From Hyphomicrobiales bacterium (GTDB lineage Bacteria > Pseudomonadota > Alphaproteobacteria > Rhizobiales > Beijerinckiaceae): a stretch of DNA of 54,020 nt. The notes under the pieces were generated by a model, which made no database searches, was not told where the DNA came from, and saw only the letters and a list, made by a program, of their open reading frames with translations. The stretch lies in the NCBI GenBank assembly GCA_900466745.1, contig UBNE01000051.1:1-54020 (forward strand), read 5' to 3'. The position numbers were made by a program, and so were the translations under genes. This document shows, piece by piece, positions 1 to 8,402 of the stretch (position 1 is the first letter of the stretch; every line of letters begins with the position of its first letter).

Positions 1-404
1 ATCGCCTTGTCGAGCGCGATATCCTTCAGGCTCTTGTTGGTCGCGATCTTCTCGGCCGTGGAGACGAGCGCCGTGCCGGTCGCCGTCGGACGGTTCTGGG
101 CGGCGTCGGACTGGGCCTGCTTGATCGTCGACTGCATCGAGTTGACGAGCTTGGTGATGCCGTCGATGCCCTTCGAGGCGGCCTGGATGGTCTGGATGCC
201 GTTCGACATGCCGTCGAGCAGGCCCTTGAGCGCATCCGAGCGGCTGTTGAGCGACTGGGCCGTGAAGTAGTTCACCGGATTGTCGACGGCCGTGTTGACC
301 TTCTTGCCGGTGGCGAGACGGTTCTGGACGGCGGCGGCCTGGGCGGTGATGGATTGCAGCGACGTCAGGTTGTTGCGGACGTTCGCCGAGAGGGAGATGG
401 CCAT
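1..404 (-). CDS. fliC: Flagellin, N-terminal part (runs off the left edge)
   Basis: Flagellin is the filament subunit, exported through the flagellar type III apparatus and polymerised outside the cell. Reading leftward from the ATG at 404 gives MAISLSANVRNNLTSLQ, then a typical N-terminal D0/D1 helix region (QNRLATGKKVN, DNPVNYFTAQSLNSR, GMSNGIQTIQAASKGI). The frame is open to base 1, so only about 134 residues are visible and the variable and C-terminal domains lie outside the window. An AAAGG element stands about 11 bases before the ATG. Whether this is the major flagellin or one of several copies cannot be told from here. Confidence 0.93.
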   Translation of the reverse strand, partial: MAISLSANVRNNLTSLQSITAQAAAVQNRLATGKKVNTAVDNPVNYFTAQSLNSRSDALKGLLDGMSNGIQTIQAASKGIDGITKLVNSMQSTIKQAQSDAAQNRPTATGTALVSTAEKIATNKSLKDIALDKA

Positions 405-547
405 CGTGATGCTACCTTTCTGGTAAGATGCCTTCTGGCGTCGCAGCCGTTCTGGCTGGACACGGGCAACACTCGCCGCACCACCCGTAACAAGAGGTAA
501 ATTTCGCCGGTCGAATTGTTGGCGATGCCGGCCGCGCGCGAAGGTGG

Positions 548-563
548 TTAAGGGCGGCTTAAC
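548..563. promoter_or_regulatory. CtrA-type box upstream of the flagellin gene
   Basis: TTAA-GGGCGGC-TTAAC matches the full CtrA recognition pattern TTAA-N7-TTAAC. It also reads TTAA-N7-TTAAC on the other strand. It lies about 145-160 bases upstream of the flagellin ATG and downstream of the FlaG-like gene. The same bases can form a GGGCGG/CCGCCC hairpin, so a weak terminator role for the gene on its right is an alternative. CtrA binding is inferred from the motif only. Confidence 0.5.
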
Positions 564-669
564 CGCCCGGCCTCCGGCGGGGTCCGGTCGGGACGGCCGC
601 CGCGAACGACAACCGCCCGCTGGCGGGCGGGCGGCTTGATCGGGCATGGTCCCTGGAATGGGAGGCGGC

Positions 670-1122
670 TCAGGCCGTGCGCTCGACCCGGGGAGGGGCC
701 TCGTCGGCCTCGCGGGCGCGCTCGGAGAGCTCGCGCGAATAGGCGCGCAGCTTCAGCGTGGCCTCGTCGGGAAGCTGGAAGACCGTCTCGCCGGTCTGCC
801 GGTCCTTCTTCTGCAGCACGAGGGCGCGGGTGCGGGGGTCGATGACGAGCTTGCGCTCGACGCTCTCGTCCAGCGTCTTGTCGGCGGCGCGGCCGTTCTG
901 CTCGCGCTCGAAGCTGCGGCGCTCGCCGGCGGCGCGGCTGCGGGCGTCGCGCTCCTGGGCGCGGACATCGACATGGACGGCATCGCCGGCGGAAGCGGAC
1001 TGAACGGTCTTTTCGGGCGGGAGGTCGACGGCCACGCTGCCGGGCTGGGCGGCGACGTCGGCGCGGGCAACGACAGGCATGCCGGCCGCGGCGGCGACCT
1101 TCGGGACATTGCCAAAGTCCAT
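670..1122 (-). CDS. FlaG-like flagellar protein (putative)
   Basis: A 150-residue hydrophilic protein with no signal peptide. The C-terminal third carries a FlaG-like segment (KLVIDPRTRALVLQKKDRQT, then GETVFQLPDE), the pattern seen in FlaG proteins that influence filament length. The first 70 residues are Ala/Arg-rich and look unstructured. The start at 1122 has a strong ribosome site (AAGGAG, six bases before the ATG). It lies between the flagellin gene and the FlgN-like gene, all on the same strand, which supports a flagellar role. The exact function is inferred from context and one motif. Confidence 0.65.
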   Translation of the reverse strand: MDFGNVPKVAAAAGMPVVARADVAAQPGSVAVDLPPEKTVQSASAGDAVHVDVRAQERDARSRAAGERRSFEREQNGRAADKTLDESVERKLVIDPRTRALVLQKKDRQTGETVFQLPDEATLKLRAYSRELSERAREADEAPPRVERTA

Positions 1123-1300
1123 ATCGCACTCCTTCTGGAGCTCTCGACGGCGCCGTCGCGCCGTTTCATGGCTTGGCGGACAGGCATACCCGTCCGATCC
1201 TGGCGAGACTGCCGGAAATGATTGAATCGCGCGTTAGGAAATTAGGTAAATAGCGCGAGGTGCCCTGCCGCGGGCCTGGGGCGGCGCGGCGGGAGGGGCG

Positions 1301-1789
1301 TCACAGCCGCCGGGACACGACCAGCGGGCCAGAATTCGGGCGTGCGAAGACGCCGGCGCCGACCGTTGCGGTGGGGCCGTAGCCATTCGCCCGCATCGGC
1401 CTGTTGGCATCGGCGGCGAGGTCCCGGATCATCGATTCGGAGACGGCCCGCGCCGTCGCCAGCACGATCTGGTTGGTCTCGATCAGCCCCTGGAAGGCGT
1501 GGTGCGCCTCCTTCAGCCGCTTCACCTGCTCGGGCGCGAAGCGGGCGAGCGCGACGGCATTGAGCTTCACCTGCTCGACGCCGCGCATGTAGATGCCGGC
1601 GAGCTCGGTCTTGCGCGGCTCGCGCGTCATCGCCTCCGGCAGGCGGCCGGCGCGGACGAGCTCGGTCTCCTCGCCGACGAGATGCGCCAGCGCGGCGAGG
1701 GATTCCAGCACGGTCTCGACCAGCATGCGGGCCTCGCCCGCGCCGGCGATGCGCGGCCGCTCGTCGAGAATGCGTCCTGTCGCCGCCAT
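1301..1789 (-). CDS. FlgN-like flagellar export chaperone (putative)
   Basis: A 162-residue, mostly helical protein. The region LVETVLESLAALAHLVGEET, together with the later Lys/Ala-rich helix around VEQVKLNAVALARFAPEQV, fits the small FlgN-type chaperones that hold hook-filament junction proteins before export. It follows flgJ with a gap of two bases and has a good ribosome site (AGGAG, seven bases before the ATG), so it is the last gene of the flgI-flgJ operon. Assignment to FlgN rests on size, helical character and position, since the family is poorly conserved. Confidence 0.6.
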   Translation of the reverse strand: MAATGRILDERPRIAGAGEARMLVETVLESLAALAHLVGEETELVRAGRLPEAMTREPRKTELAGIYMRGVEQVKLNAVALARFAPEQVKRLKEAHHAFQGLIETNQIVLATARAVSESMIRDLAADANRPMRANGYGPTATVGAGVFARPNSGPLVVSRRL

Positions 1790-1791
1790 GC

Positions 1792-2145
1792 TCAGCTCCT
1801 CGTCGAGGCCTGCGCCTGCAGGCTCAGCATCTCGCGCAGGATCTGGTCGGAGACGCCGACGCCGCCGGCCTTCTGGATCTGCTTGGCGTATTGCTGGGTG
1901 AGCTGCGAACGCCAGATGTCGCCGCCCGTGCCGTTCTCGCCGAGCGGCCCCTCGGTGCCGGTATCGGCGAAGAGATGCTGGGTCATCTGCTCGAGGAACA
2001 TCGCCTCGAAATCCTCGGCCTGCTTCCTGGCCTTGGCCTTGGCCGGGTCGAGCGCGTCGGCGATGCCGTCGGCGACCTTGCCGACGACCTGGCCGGCGAC
2101 GCCGAGCGCGAGTTTGGCGGCGGGGAGAGCGAGAGCGGCAGTCAT
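1792..2145 (-). CDS. flgJ: Rod-binding protein FlgJ, N-terminal domain only
   Basis: FlgJ caps the growing flagellar rod in the periplasm. The 117-residue product has the rod-binding core (AEDFEAMFLEQMTQHLF, then GGDIWRSQLTQQYAKQI and ILREMLSLQ). It lacks the C-terminal muramidase domain found in enterobacterial FlgJ, as is usual in alphaproteobacteria, where a separate enzyme opens the wall. The ATG at 2145 overlaps the flgI stop by one base (TGATG) and is preceded by GAGG at a good distance. A GTG one codon earlier is also possible. Confidence 0.88.
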   Translation of the reverse strand: MTAALALPAAKLALGVAGQVVGKVADGIADALDPAKAKARKQAEDFEAMFLEQMTQHLFADTGTEGPLGENGTGGDIWRSQLTQQYAKQIQKAGGVGVSDQILREMLSLQAQASTRS

Positions 2146-3281
2146 CACATCACCTCGATTTCGGCCTGCAGCGCGCCCGCCGACTTGATGGCCTGGAGAA
2201 TGGAAATCAGGTCGCGGGGGCCGATGCCGAGCGCGTTCAGCCCGTCGACGAGCTCGGCGAGCGTCACGCTCTCCTTGACCAAAGCGAGCTTGTTGCCGCC
2301 CTCGGTGTCGACCTTGACGCTGGTGCGCGGCACCACGACCGTCTGCCCCCCGCGCGAGAAGGGCTCGGGCTGCGAGACCTGCGGCTGCTCGCTGATCGTC
2401 ACGGTGAGGTTGCCCTGCGCCACGGCGACGGTGGAGACGCGCACATCCTTGCCCATGACGATGACGCCGGAACGCTCGTCGATGACGACGCGGGCGCCCT
2501 GGTCCGGCTCGACGCGCAACTGCTCGATATCGGTCAGCAGCTTGATCATGTTGCCCTTGAAGCGCGGCGGGATCTGGAGCACCACGGTCGAGGGATCGGT
2601 CGGCTCGGCGGAATCGCCGCCGATGAAGTCGTTGATCGCGGCGGCGACGCGGCGCGCCGTGGTCAGGTCCGGGTTGCGCAGCGACAGGCGCAGCGTCGAG
2701 AGCTTGTTCAGCGCGAAGTCGATCTCGCGCTCGACCACGCCGCCATTGGCGATGCGCCCGACGGTGGGCACGCCGCGGGTGATCTTGCTGGCCTCGCCCT
2801 CGGCCGAGAAGCCGGAGATCGCGACCGGGCCCTGCGAGACCGCATAGACCTCGCCATCGGCGCCGAGCAGCGGCGTGACCAGCAGCGTGCCGCCCTGGAG
2901 CGACTTGGAATCGCCCATCGCCGAGACGGTGACGTCGAGGCGGGTGCCTTGCGTCGCGAAGGGCGGCAGGTTGGCGGTGACCATCACGGCGGCGACATTG
3001 GCGGTGCGCATGTTGGCGCCGCGGGTGTTGACGCCGAGCCGCTCCAGCATCGCCTGCAGCGACTGCTTGGTGAAGGGCGTGTTGTTGAGCGTGTCGCCGG
3101 TGCCGTTGAGGCCGACCACGATGCCGTAGCCGAGGAGCTGGTTGGAGCGCACGCCCTCGACGGAAGCGAGGTCCTTGATGCGGGACAGCGCGAAGGCGGG
3201 CTGCGCCGGCAGGCTGAGGCCGAGCGCGAGCAGGCCGACGAGCGGCCGCATCAGCGATCTCAGGGCGGGCAGGCGAAACAT
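2145..3281 (-). CDS. flgI: Flagellar P-ring protein FlgI
   Basis: FlgI forms the P ring around the rod in the peptidoglycan layer. After a signal peptide (LVGLLALGLSLPAQPAFA) come the conserved stretches RIKDLASVEGVRSNQLLGYG and VGLNGTGDTL, and a C-terminal end with LVDGLNALGIGPRDLISILQ. The product is 378 residues, a normal length. I prefer the ATG at 3281, which has a GGAAG ribosome site, over an ATG at 3299, because a sigma-54-like promoter just upstream would leave almost no leader for the longer form. It is divergent from fliX and leads the flgI-flgJ-flgN-like operon. Confidence 0.95.
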   Translation of the reverse strand: MFRLPALRSLMRPLVGLLALGLSLPAQPAFALSRIKDLASVEGVRSNQLLGYGIVVGLNGTGDTLNNTPFTKQSLQAMLERLGVNTRGANMRTANVAAVMVTANLPPFATQGTRLDVTVSAMGDSKSLQGGTLLVTPLLGADGEVYAVSQGPVAISGFSAEGEASKITRGVPTVGRIANGGVVEREIDFALNKLSTLRLSLRNPDLTTARRVAAAINDFIGGDSAEPTDPSTVVLQIPPRFKGNMIKLLTDIEQLRVEPDQGARVVIDERSGVIVMGKDVRVSTVAVAQGNLTVTISEQPQVSQPEPFSRGGQTVVVPRTSVKVDTEGGNKLALVKESVTLAELVDGLNALGIGPRDLISILQAIKSAGALQAEIEVM

Positions 3282-3320
3282 GGGGCTTCCGATGCTCATG
3301 TGCGAAACTCGCTTTCCCCT

Positions 3321-3336
3321 TGCGAGAGGCGTGCCA
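3321..3336 (-). promoter_or_regulatory. Sigma-54-like promoter of flgI
   Basis: On the minus strand the bases read TGGCACG-CCTC-TCGCA. The sigma-54 consensus is TGGCACG-N4-TTGCW, so only one position differs and the invariant GG and GC are correctly spaced. The expected start of transcription is near 3310. Caulobacter uses sigma-54 for flagellar genes. Whether this organism does is inferred. Confidence 0.5.
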
Positions 3337-3449
3337 GTTCTGCCGAAGTCGAAAATCCTTGTTCGTCAGTTGGTTATGGAAAATGCGCCGGCGCAGGGCG
3401 GGCGGGGCGGCGTGCCGATCCTGCCGGGGCGGCAGTTTCTGCCGGGCGG

Positions 3450-3465
3450 TTTACCGGCTGTTAAC
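3450..3465 (+). promoter_or_regulatory. CtrA-like box between flgI and fliX
   Basis: TTTA-CCGGCTG-TTAAC differs from TTAA-N7-TTAAC at one base. It lies in the divergent flgI/fliX promoter region, 95 bases before the fliX ATG. In Caulobacter the same divergent pair is CtrA-controlled, which supports the reading. No binding evidence is available here. Confidence 0.45.
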
Positions 3466-3560
3466 CCTGCGGCCCCAAGCTTTCGTTAACGTTTTGCATG
3501 CTCGCATCGGCGCCCGGCGACCGGCTCGTCCTCCCGATCCGATGTTTCAGTGAGGCCGCC

Positions 3561-3968
3561 ATGATCAGGATCGACCAGCGCGCGCCCGTCGCGGGCGCCA
3601 GTCCGGCCAGTTCGGCGAAGCGCGCCGGCGCTTCCTCCTTCACGCTTCCGGCCCCGGAGAGCGAAGCCCCGGCCCGCAGCGCCGGCCCGGCCGCGGCCGG
3701 ACCGCTCGACACGCTGCTGGCGGTGCAGGCGCAGGAGGACCAGCAGGAGCGCAAGCGGCGCCAGGCCCGGCGCGGCCATGACCTGCTCGACGGGCTCGAC
3801 CGGCTGAAGGCGGCGCTGCTTTCGGGCCGGGTGCTGCCCTCGGAGCTGGAGCGCCTGCGGCACGCGCTGGCGCTCAGGCGGGAGACCACCGACGATCCGC
3901 GCCTCGACGAGGTTCTGGCGCATATCGAGCTGCGCGCGGCGGTGGAGCTGGCGAAGCTCGGACGGTGA
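3561..3968 (+). CDS. fliX: Flagellar assembly regulator FliX
   Basis: FliX couples completion of early flagellar structures to late gene expression in Caulobacter relatives, through FlbD. The 135-residue product has a disordered Ala/Pro-rich first half and a conserved helical second half (RRQARRGHDLLDGLDRLKAA, then DPRLDEVLAHIELRAAVELA) that is characteristic of FliX. The ATG at 3561 (MIRIDQRAP) is chosen, because the 21 residues upstream in the same frame look non-coding. Its divergence from flgI matches the Caulobacter arrangement. Confidence 0.85.
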   Translation: MIRIDQRAPVAGASPASSAKRAGASSFTLPAPESEAPARSAGPAAAGPLDTLLAVQAQEDQQERKRRQARRGHDLLDGLDRLKAALLSGRVLPSELERLRHALALRRETTDDPRLDEVLAHIELRAAVELAKLGR

Positions 3969-3979
3969 GCCGCTCCGCC

Positions 3980-4114
3980 GTCATTCCGGGGCGGGCCGGA
4001 GGCCCGAGCCCGGAACCGGCACGCCTGTCGCGCAGGCCATGATCGGCCCGCTTCGATGAAAAACGTTTCGGCCCTGGCTTCCGGCCTCATCGCTGCGCAA
4101 TGCCCCGGAATGAC
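3980..4114. repeat. Intergenic repeat-like element with 13-bp inverted ends
   Basis: The ends GTCATTCCGGGGC (3980-3992) and GCCCCGGAATGAC (4102-4114) are perfect inverted repeats around a G+C-rich core. Elements that begin and end with GTCATTCCGGGGC-type sequence are common between genes in Bradyrhizobium and Bosea-like genomes. It lies between two convergent genes. Copy number cannot be judged from this window. Confidence 0.5.
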
Positions 4115-4126
4115 AGCGGGCGCGTT

Positions 4127-4672
4127 TCAGCGGATGAACTGGTCGACGTAATCCGCGCCGAGGCCGTTCTCCGCGTAATGCGCCCGGCATTTGTCGATGC
4201 GGGTGAAGACGTCGTCATAGCCCAGGCATTTGCCGTCCGGATCGACATAGATCATCGCGCCGTTGACCTGGAACATGGTGATCATCTCCTCGACGTCCGG
4301 GTCGACCACCAGCGTATGCGTCTCGCCGGGCGCCTCGTAGACATAGGAGCCTTCGGTCGCGACCCAGTCATGCTCCAGGTAGCGCCACTTGCCCTTGAGC
4401 ACATAGCCATGCACCGGCAGCGGATGGCGGTGGCGCGAGAGCACCCCGGCGCGGCGGACCTTGAGCAGGTTCATCCAGTAGCCGCGCGAGACGCAGAAGA
4501 GCAGGGGGCGGAACCAGACATTGTCGTCGACCGGCACCCAGACGCGCTCGTCGGCCGGGATGACGTTCGGGACGATCAGCTCCGGCGGCGATTCCTTCGG
4601 CTGGGGATGGCGATAGGGCGTCCAGCGTTCCTCCGTCGTGGCGGCGACGGGCATCGGGCTGGTGGTGTTCAT
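4127..4672 (-). CDS. Cupin dioxygenase-like protein (2,4'-dihydroxyacetophenone dioxygenase family)
   Basis: A 181-residue single-domain cupin of the ChrR/DAD-like type. A metal-binding motif is visible around residues 78-92 (SRHRHPLPVHGYVLKGKW), with a second His near GETHTLVV. Members of the family cleave aromatic ketones using iron, but the substrate here is unknown. The ATG at 4672 opens the conserved reading frame; longer upstream starts in this frame run into the shadow of the neighbouring gene. It is downstream of, and on the same strand as, the SDR gene, about 185 bases apart, so the two may form one catabolic unit. Confidence 0.75.
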   Translation of the reverse strand: MNTTSPMPVAATTEERWTPYRHPQPKESPPELIVPNVIPADERVWVPVDDNVWFRPLLFCVSRGYWMNLLKVRRAGVLSRHRHPLPVHGYVLKGKWRYLEHDWVATEGSYVYEAPGETHTLVVDPDVEEMITMFQVNGAMIYVDPDGKCLGYDDVFTRIDKCRAHYAENGLGADYVDQFIR

Positions 4673-4857
4673 GGCGTTTCTCCCGTGCTGATATTCTGAT
4701 TCAACTGGCATCCAACTTGATTCAACGTTTCCGCCCAAGTTCCTGGAGCGGAACCGCTTTCCGGGACCGGGCCGCTTCCGCCATCGCGCGGGGCCCCTGG
4801 CGGCCAAGCCGTCCGGGGAGGCTGGCCGGTGCCGTGCCCGGTTAGAGGAAGGGCGCC

Positions 4858-5595
4858 CTAAACCGCGAGGTAGCCGCCATCGACCGGCAGGATCGCGCCG
4901 GTGACGAACTGCGCCGCGTCCGAGAGGAGGAAGGCGATGGCGCCCCCGACATCGCCGGGCTCGCCCCAGCGGCCCATGGGGGTGCGGGCGAGGATCGGGG
5001 ACGAGCGCTCGGCATCCTCGACCAGCGGCCGGGTGAGCTCGGTCGCGATCCAGCCGGGGGCGACGGCATTGACGCGGATGCCGTCCTGCGCCCAGGCGGC
5101 CGCGAGCGACTTGGTGAGCTGGCCGACGCCGCCTTTCGAGGCGGCATAGCCCGGCGCGAAGGCCGAGCCGTGGAAGGTCAGCATCGAGGCGGTGTTGACG
5201 ATGGCGCCGCCCTGCTTGTCCGCTGCCTTGGCGGCGAGCCTGTTCTTCGCGGCGAGGCACATTCGCATCGTGCCGTTGAGGTTGACCTCGATGGTCAGGC
5301 GGAAGGCGTCGATCTCGAATTCCTTGCCGCCGCGCTGGATCATGCCGGCGCAGTTCACCAGCGCGTCGAGCCGGGGGCAGGACGCGACGATGGCGGCGAC
5401 CTCGTCGTCGCGGGTCACGTCGAGGCGGGCGTGGCGGATGGCGGGATGGGCCGGCGCGGCGGCGACCTCCTCCTCCGTGAGGCCGGTGGCGAGGACCGCG
5501 TAGCCGGCGCGGGCGAGGGAGAGGGCGGCGCCGGCGCCGATGCCGCGCGTGCCGCCGGTGACGAGAGCGAATTTGGACGAAGTCGACGATGTCAT
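4858..5595 (-). CDS. SDR-family oxidoreductase
   Basis: A classical short-chain dehydrogenase/reductase of 245 residues. It has the dinucleotide-binding motif GGTRGIGAG near the N-terminus, NCAG at about residue 87, a catalytic Ser in NTASM, the YxxxK pair in YAASK, and the PVDGGY ending usual in FabG-like enzymes. It would act as a cytosolic NAD(P)-dependent dehydrogenase. The substrate cannot be read from the sequence. The nearby cupin suggests a small catabolic pathway. Confidence 0.88.
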   Translation of the reverse strand: MTSSTSSKFALVTGGTRGIGAGAALSLARAGYAVLATGLTEEEVAAAPAHPAIRHARLDVTRDDEVAAIVASCPRLDALVNCAGMIQRGGKEFEIDAFRLTIEVNLNGTMRMCLAAKNRLAAKAADKQGGAIVNTASMLTFHGSAFAPGYAASKGGVGQLTKSLAAAWAQDGIRVNAVAPGWIATELTRPLVEDAERSSPILARTPMGRWGEPGDVGGAIAFLLSDAAQFVTGAILPVDGGYLAV

Positions 5596-5689
5596 GCGCC
5601 GGAGGGTAGAGCGCCGGCCGGCGATGGGGAAGCGCGCCCGCCGCAGGCCGCCATGAGCCTGCGGCCTGCCGGCGCCGGTACCGGGCGCA

Positions 5690-6505
5690 TTATTGCCAGG
5701 TGTATTTCAGCGACAGCCGTGCGGTGCCGCGCGTCTCGTAGTCGCTGGCGACGAGCGGCAGCTTGCGGGCGAGGGCGAGGTCGAGCGAGGCCTGCCACGG
5801 CAGGTCCGCCATCCTGGCGAGATCGACCGAAAGCTTGACCTCGGGCGTCACGGCCGAATGGAAGCCGTCATCCGGCGCGAAGACGTAAGTGCCGGCCATG
5901 CAGAGCTGCGTCGTCAGGGTCAGATGCGGAAAGAGCTGCCGGCGATAGCCGATCAGGGCGTCGCCGGTCTGCTCGGGCTTGCCGCCGACCGCGCCGCTGC
6001 CGCCGGCGGAGACGCCCCAGATCAGGCCCGGGCCGCTGGAGACCGGCTGCGCCCAGCGCCAGCCGAGCTTCGCGTCGCGCGCAGCGCCGGCCTGCGCCGG
6101 CGTCGTCAGGCTGGTCGAGAGCGAAAAGACGTCCCGCCCGAGCTTGAAGCCGACGGAGCGGTCCTCCTGCGCGCTGGCCATCGTCTCGCGCGCCGCGAAG
6201 CCCTTGCGGATGATGTCGACCGGGATGGGGGCGCGGGCGCGCAGATGCGCGCCGGACGCGGCGCCCGCCCGGCCGATCGCCGCCAGGTTGGGGTTGAACA
6301 TCACGGCCTCGGGGCCTGCCGCCGCGGCCTCGGCCGGGCCCATCTCCCCGGCCGCGGGGTCGAGCAGGGCGCCGCGCGGAATCGGGAGCTGGACGGCGGC
6401 GTCCGGGCTCGCCGCCTGGGCCGGGGCGGAGCCGCAGCCGAACAGGCCGGCGAGGAGGAGCGCCGTCCGGGCCGGGGCGGCGGGCATGATGGTGGTGCGA
6501 GGCAC
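5690..6505 (-). CDS. Secreted protein, probably a small outer-membrane beta-barrel
   Basis: A 271-residue protein with a signal peptide (ARTALLLAGLFGCGSAPAQA). The mature part has alternating hydrophobic patterns (LTLTTQLCMAGTYVF, VTPEVKLSVDLARM, GTARLSLKYTWQ) and ends in an aromatic residue region typical of outer-membrane strands. I do not recognise the family. The GTG at 6505 is chosen because an AGGA lies nine bases before it; an ATG at 6487 is the alternative. It is transcribed divergently from icd. Confidence 0.6.
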   Translation of the reverse strand: MPRTTIMPAAPARTALLLAGLFGCGSAPAQAASPDAAVQLPIPRGALLDPAAGEMGPAEAAAAGPEAVMFNPNLAAIGRAGAASGAHLRARAPIPVDIIRKGFAARETMASAQEDRSVGFKLGRDVFSLSTSLTTPAQAGAARDAKLGWRWAQPVSSGPGLIWGVSAGGSGAVGGKPEQTGDALIGYRRQLFPHLTLTTQLCMAGTYVFAPDDGFHSAVTPEVKLSVDLARMADLPWQASLDLALARKLPLVASDYETRGTARLSLKYTWQ

Positions 6506-6715
6506 GTCGTTCGTCCTGTCGCTATGACGAGCGGCAGGTCAGGCTAGGCGGGGAAGGCGCCGATTTTGCGGCAGTGCAACATCGGGCCGCGACGGATTGC
6601 CCGAAAGCCGCGCTTCCCCCGCCGGCCCGAACCCGCTAGGAAGCGACCCAGCCGCGGGCTGCGCCCACAAGCCGGAGCCCGAGACGTTCTATCTGGAGAG
6701 CACAGGGGTCATCGC

Positions 6716-7930
6716 ATGAGCAAGATCAAGGTCGCCAACCCGGTCGTCGACATGGACGGCGACGAGATGACCCGCATCATCTGGCAGAAGATCAAGGACA
6801 CGCTGATCTTCCCCTATCTCGACCTGCCGCTCGAATACTACGATCTCTCGGTCGAGAACCGCGACGCCACCAACGACCAGGTCACCATCGACGCCGCCAA
6901 CGCCACCAAGAAGCACGGCGTCGCGGTGAAATGCGCCACCATCACGCCGGACGAGGCCCGCGTGAAGGAGTTCAACCTCAAGGAGATGTGGAAGTCGCCC
7001 AACGGCACGATCCGCAACATCCTCGGCGGCGTGATCTTCCGCGAGCCGATTATCTGCAAGAACGTGCCGCGCCTGGTGCCGGGCTGGACCAAGCCGATCG
7101 TCGTCGGCCGCCACGCCTATGGCGACCAGTACCGCGCCACCGACTTCAAGTTCCCGACCAAGGGCACGCTCTCGATCAAGTTCGTCGGCGAGGACGGCCA
7201 GGTGATCGAAAAGGAGGTCTTCAAGGCTCCCGGCTCCGGCGTCACCATGGCGATGTACAATCTCGACGAGTCGATCCGGGACTTCGCCCGCGCCTCGCTG
7301 AACTACGGCCTGCTGCGCAAGTACCCGGTCTATCTCTCGACCAAGAACACCATCCTCAAGGCCTATGACGGCCGCTTCAAGGACATCTTCCAGGAGGTCT
7401 ACGAGGCCGAGTTCAAGGCCGATTTCGACAAGGCCGGCATCACCTATGAGCACCGCCTGATCGACGACATGGTCGCCTCGGCGCTGAAATGGTCGGGCGG
7501 CTATGTCTGGGCCTGCAAGAACTATGACGGCGACGTGCAGTCCGACACCGTGGCGCAGGGCTTCGGCTCGCTCGGCCTGATGACCTCCGTGCTGATGACG
7601 CCGGACGGCAAGACCGTCGAGGCCGAGGCCGCGCACGGCACCGTCACCCGCCACTATCGCGAGCACCAGAAGGGCAACGAGACCTCGACGAACTCGATCG
7701 CCTCGATCTTCGCCTGGACCCGCGGCCTCAGCCACCGCGCCAAGCTCGACAACAACGAGGAGCTGGCCAGGTTCGCCAAGCTGCTCGAGAAGGTCACGGT
7801 CGACACCGTCGAGGCCGGCGACATGACCAAGGACCTGGCGCTGCTGGTCGGCGCCGACCAGAAATGGCTCTCGACCACCGGCTTCCTTGAGAAGGTCAGC
7901 GAGAACATGAAGAAGGCGATGGCCGCCTGA
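6716..7930 (+). CDS. icd: NADP-dependent isocitrate dehydrogenase
   Basis: Converts isocitrate to 2-oxoglutarate and CO2 in the TCA cycle, making NADPH. The 404-residue product is of the homodimeric, eukaryote-like type (opening [16 protein letters not shown]; substrate region [29 protein letters not shown] near the cofactor site) rather than the E. coli type. The ATG at 6716 matches the family N-terminus; the 50 codons upstream in frame are not conserved. The gene stands alone, with a strong terminator after it. Confidence 0.97.
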   Translation: MSKIKVANPVVDMDGDEMTRIIWQKIKDTLIFPYLDLPLEYYDLSVENRDATNDQVTIDAANATKKHGVAVKCATITPDEARVKEFNLKEMWKSPNGTIRNILGGVIFREPIICKNVPRLVPGWTKPIVVGRHAYGDQYRATDFKFPTKGTLSIKFVGEDGQVIEKEVFKAPGSGVTMAMYNLDESIRDFARASLNYGLLRKYPVYLSTKNTILKAYDGRFKDIFQEVYEAEFKADFDKAGITYEHRLIDDMVASALKWSGGYVWACKNYDGDVQSDTVAQGFGSLGLMTSVLMTPDGKTVEAEAAHGTVTRHYREHQKGNETSTNSIASIFAWTRGLSHRAKLDNNEELARFAKLLEKVTVDTVEAGDMTKDLALLVGADQKWLSTTGFLEKVSENMKKAMAA

Positions 7931-7960
7931 TTACGGGCGCTGCGCAGCGCTTCCAGAATG

Positions 7961-7988
7961 AAAGCCCGGCCGCCAGGCCGGGCTTTTT
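7961..7988 (+). terminator. Intrinsic terminator of icd
   Basis: AAAGCCCGGCC - GCCA - GGCCGGGCTTTTT forms a stem of nine or more G+C-rich pairs with a four-base loop, followed by five T. It begins 31 bases after the icd stop. Confidence 0.9.
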
Positions 7989-8024
7989 CGTTCCAGGCGG
8001 CGCCCTGCCGCCGCGGCGGTCCGG

Positions 8025-8321
8025 TCAGCGCCTGATCTCGATCTCGATGAAGCTGAGGCGGGTCTCGCCGGCGTTCTTCACGTCATGCTTCACGCCGGCC
8101 GGGCGGATATAGCTCTGCCCGGCCTTGACCTCGGCCTGCGTCACGACGCCGTCGACCTCGTAGGCCATGGTGGCATCGGTCATGATCACGACGGCGTAGT
8201 CCATGCCGTGCTCGTGCCAGCCGGTGGTGGCGCCCGGCTCGAAATCCCAGCGGGTGATCCGGGCGCGGCTGTCATCGGCGAGAACGGTGGCGACGGCCGG
8301 AACCGTACATTCGAAAGGCAT
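8025..8321 (-). CDS. Small cupin-domain protein
   Basis: A 98-residue single-cupin protein. The metal-binding pattern is visible as PGATTGWHEHGMDYAVVI with a later His in GVKHDVKNAG. The ATG at 8321 is chosen because GAGGAG lies about ten bases upstream; the 21 further codons in frame are not supported. The product is too small for a complete bicupin enzyme and its substrate is unknown. It is convergent with icd across the terminator. Confidence 0.75.
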   Translation of the reverse strand: MPFECTVPAVATVLADDSRARITRWDFEPGATTGWHEHGMDYAVVIMTDATMAYEVDGVVTQAEVKAGQSYIRPAGVKHDVKNAGETRLSFIEIEIRR

Positions 8322-8402
8322 GGGCTGCGGTCTCCTCGAGGCGAAGCGTCGCAGCCAGTATGGCGGCCATGCCGGAGCCGGCAAGCCGTCCCCGATGCGG
8401 GG

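Noticed and set aside
552..568. GGGCGG/CCGCCC hairpin as a terminator of the FlaG-like gene
   Set aside because: No T-run follows, and the same bases form an exact CtrA site. I report it as the CtrA site.
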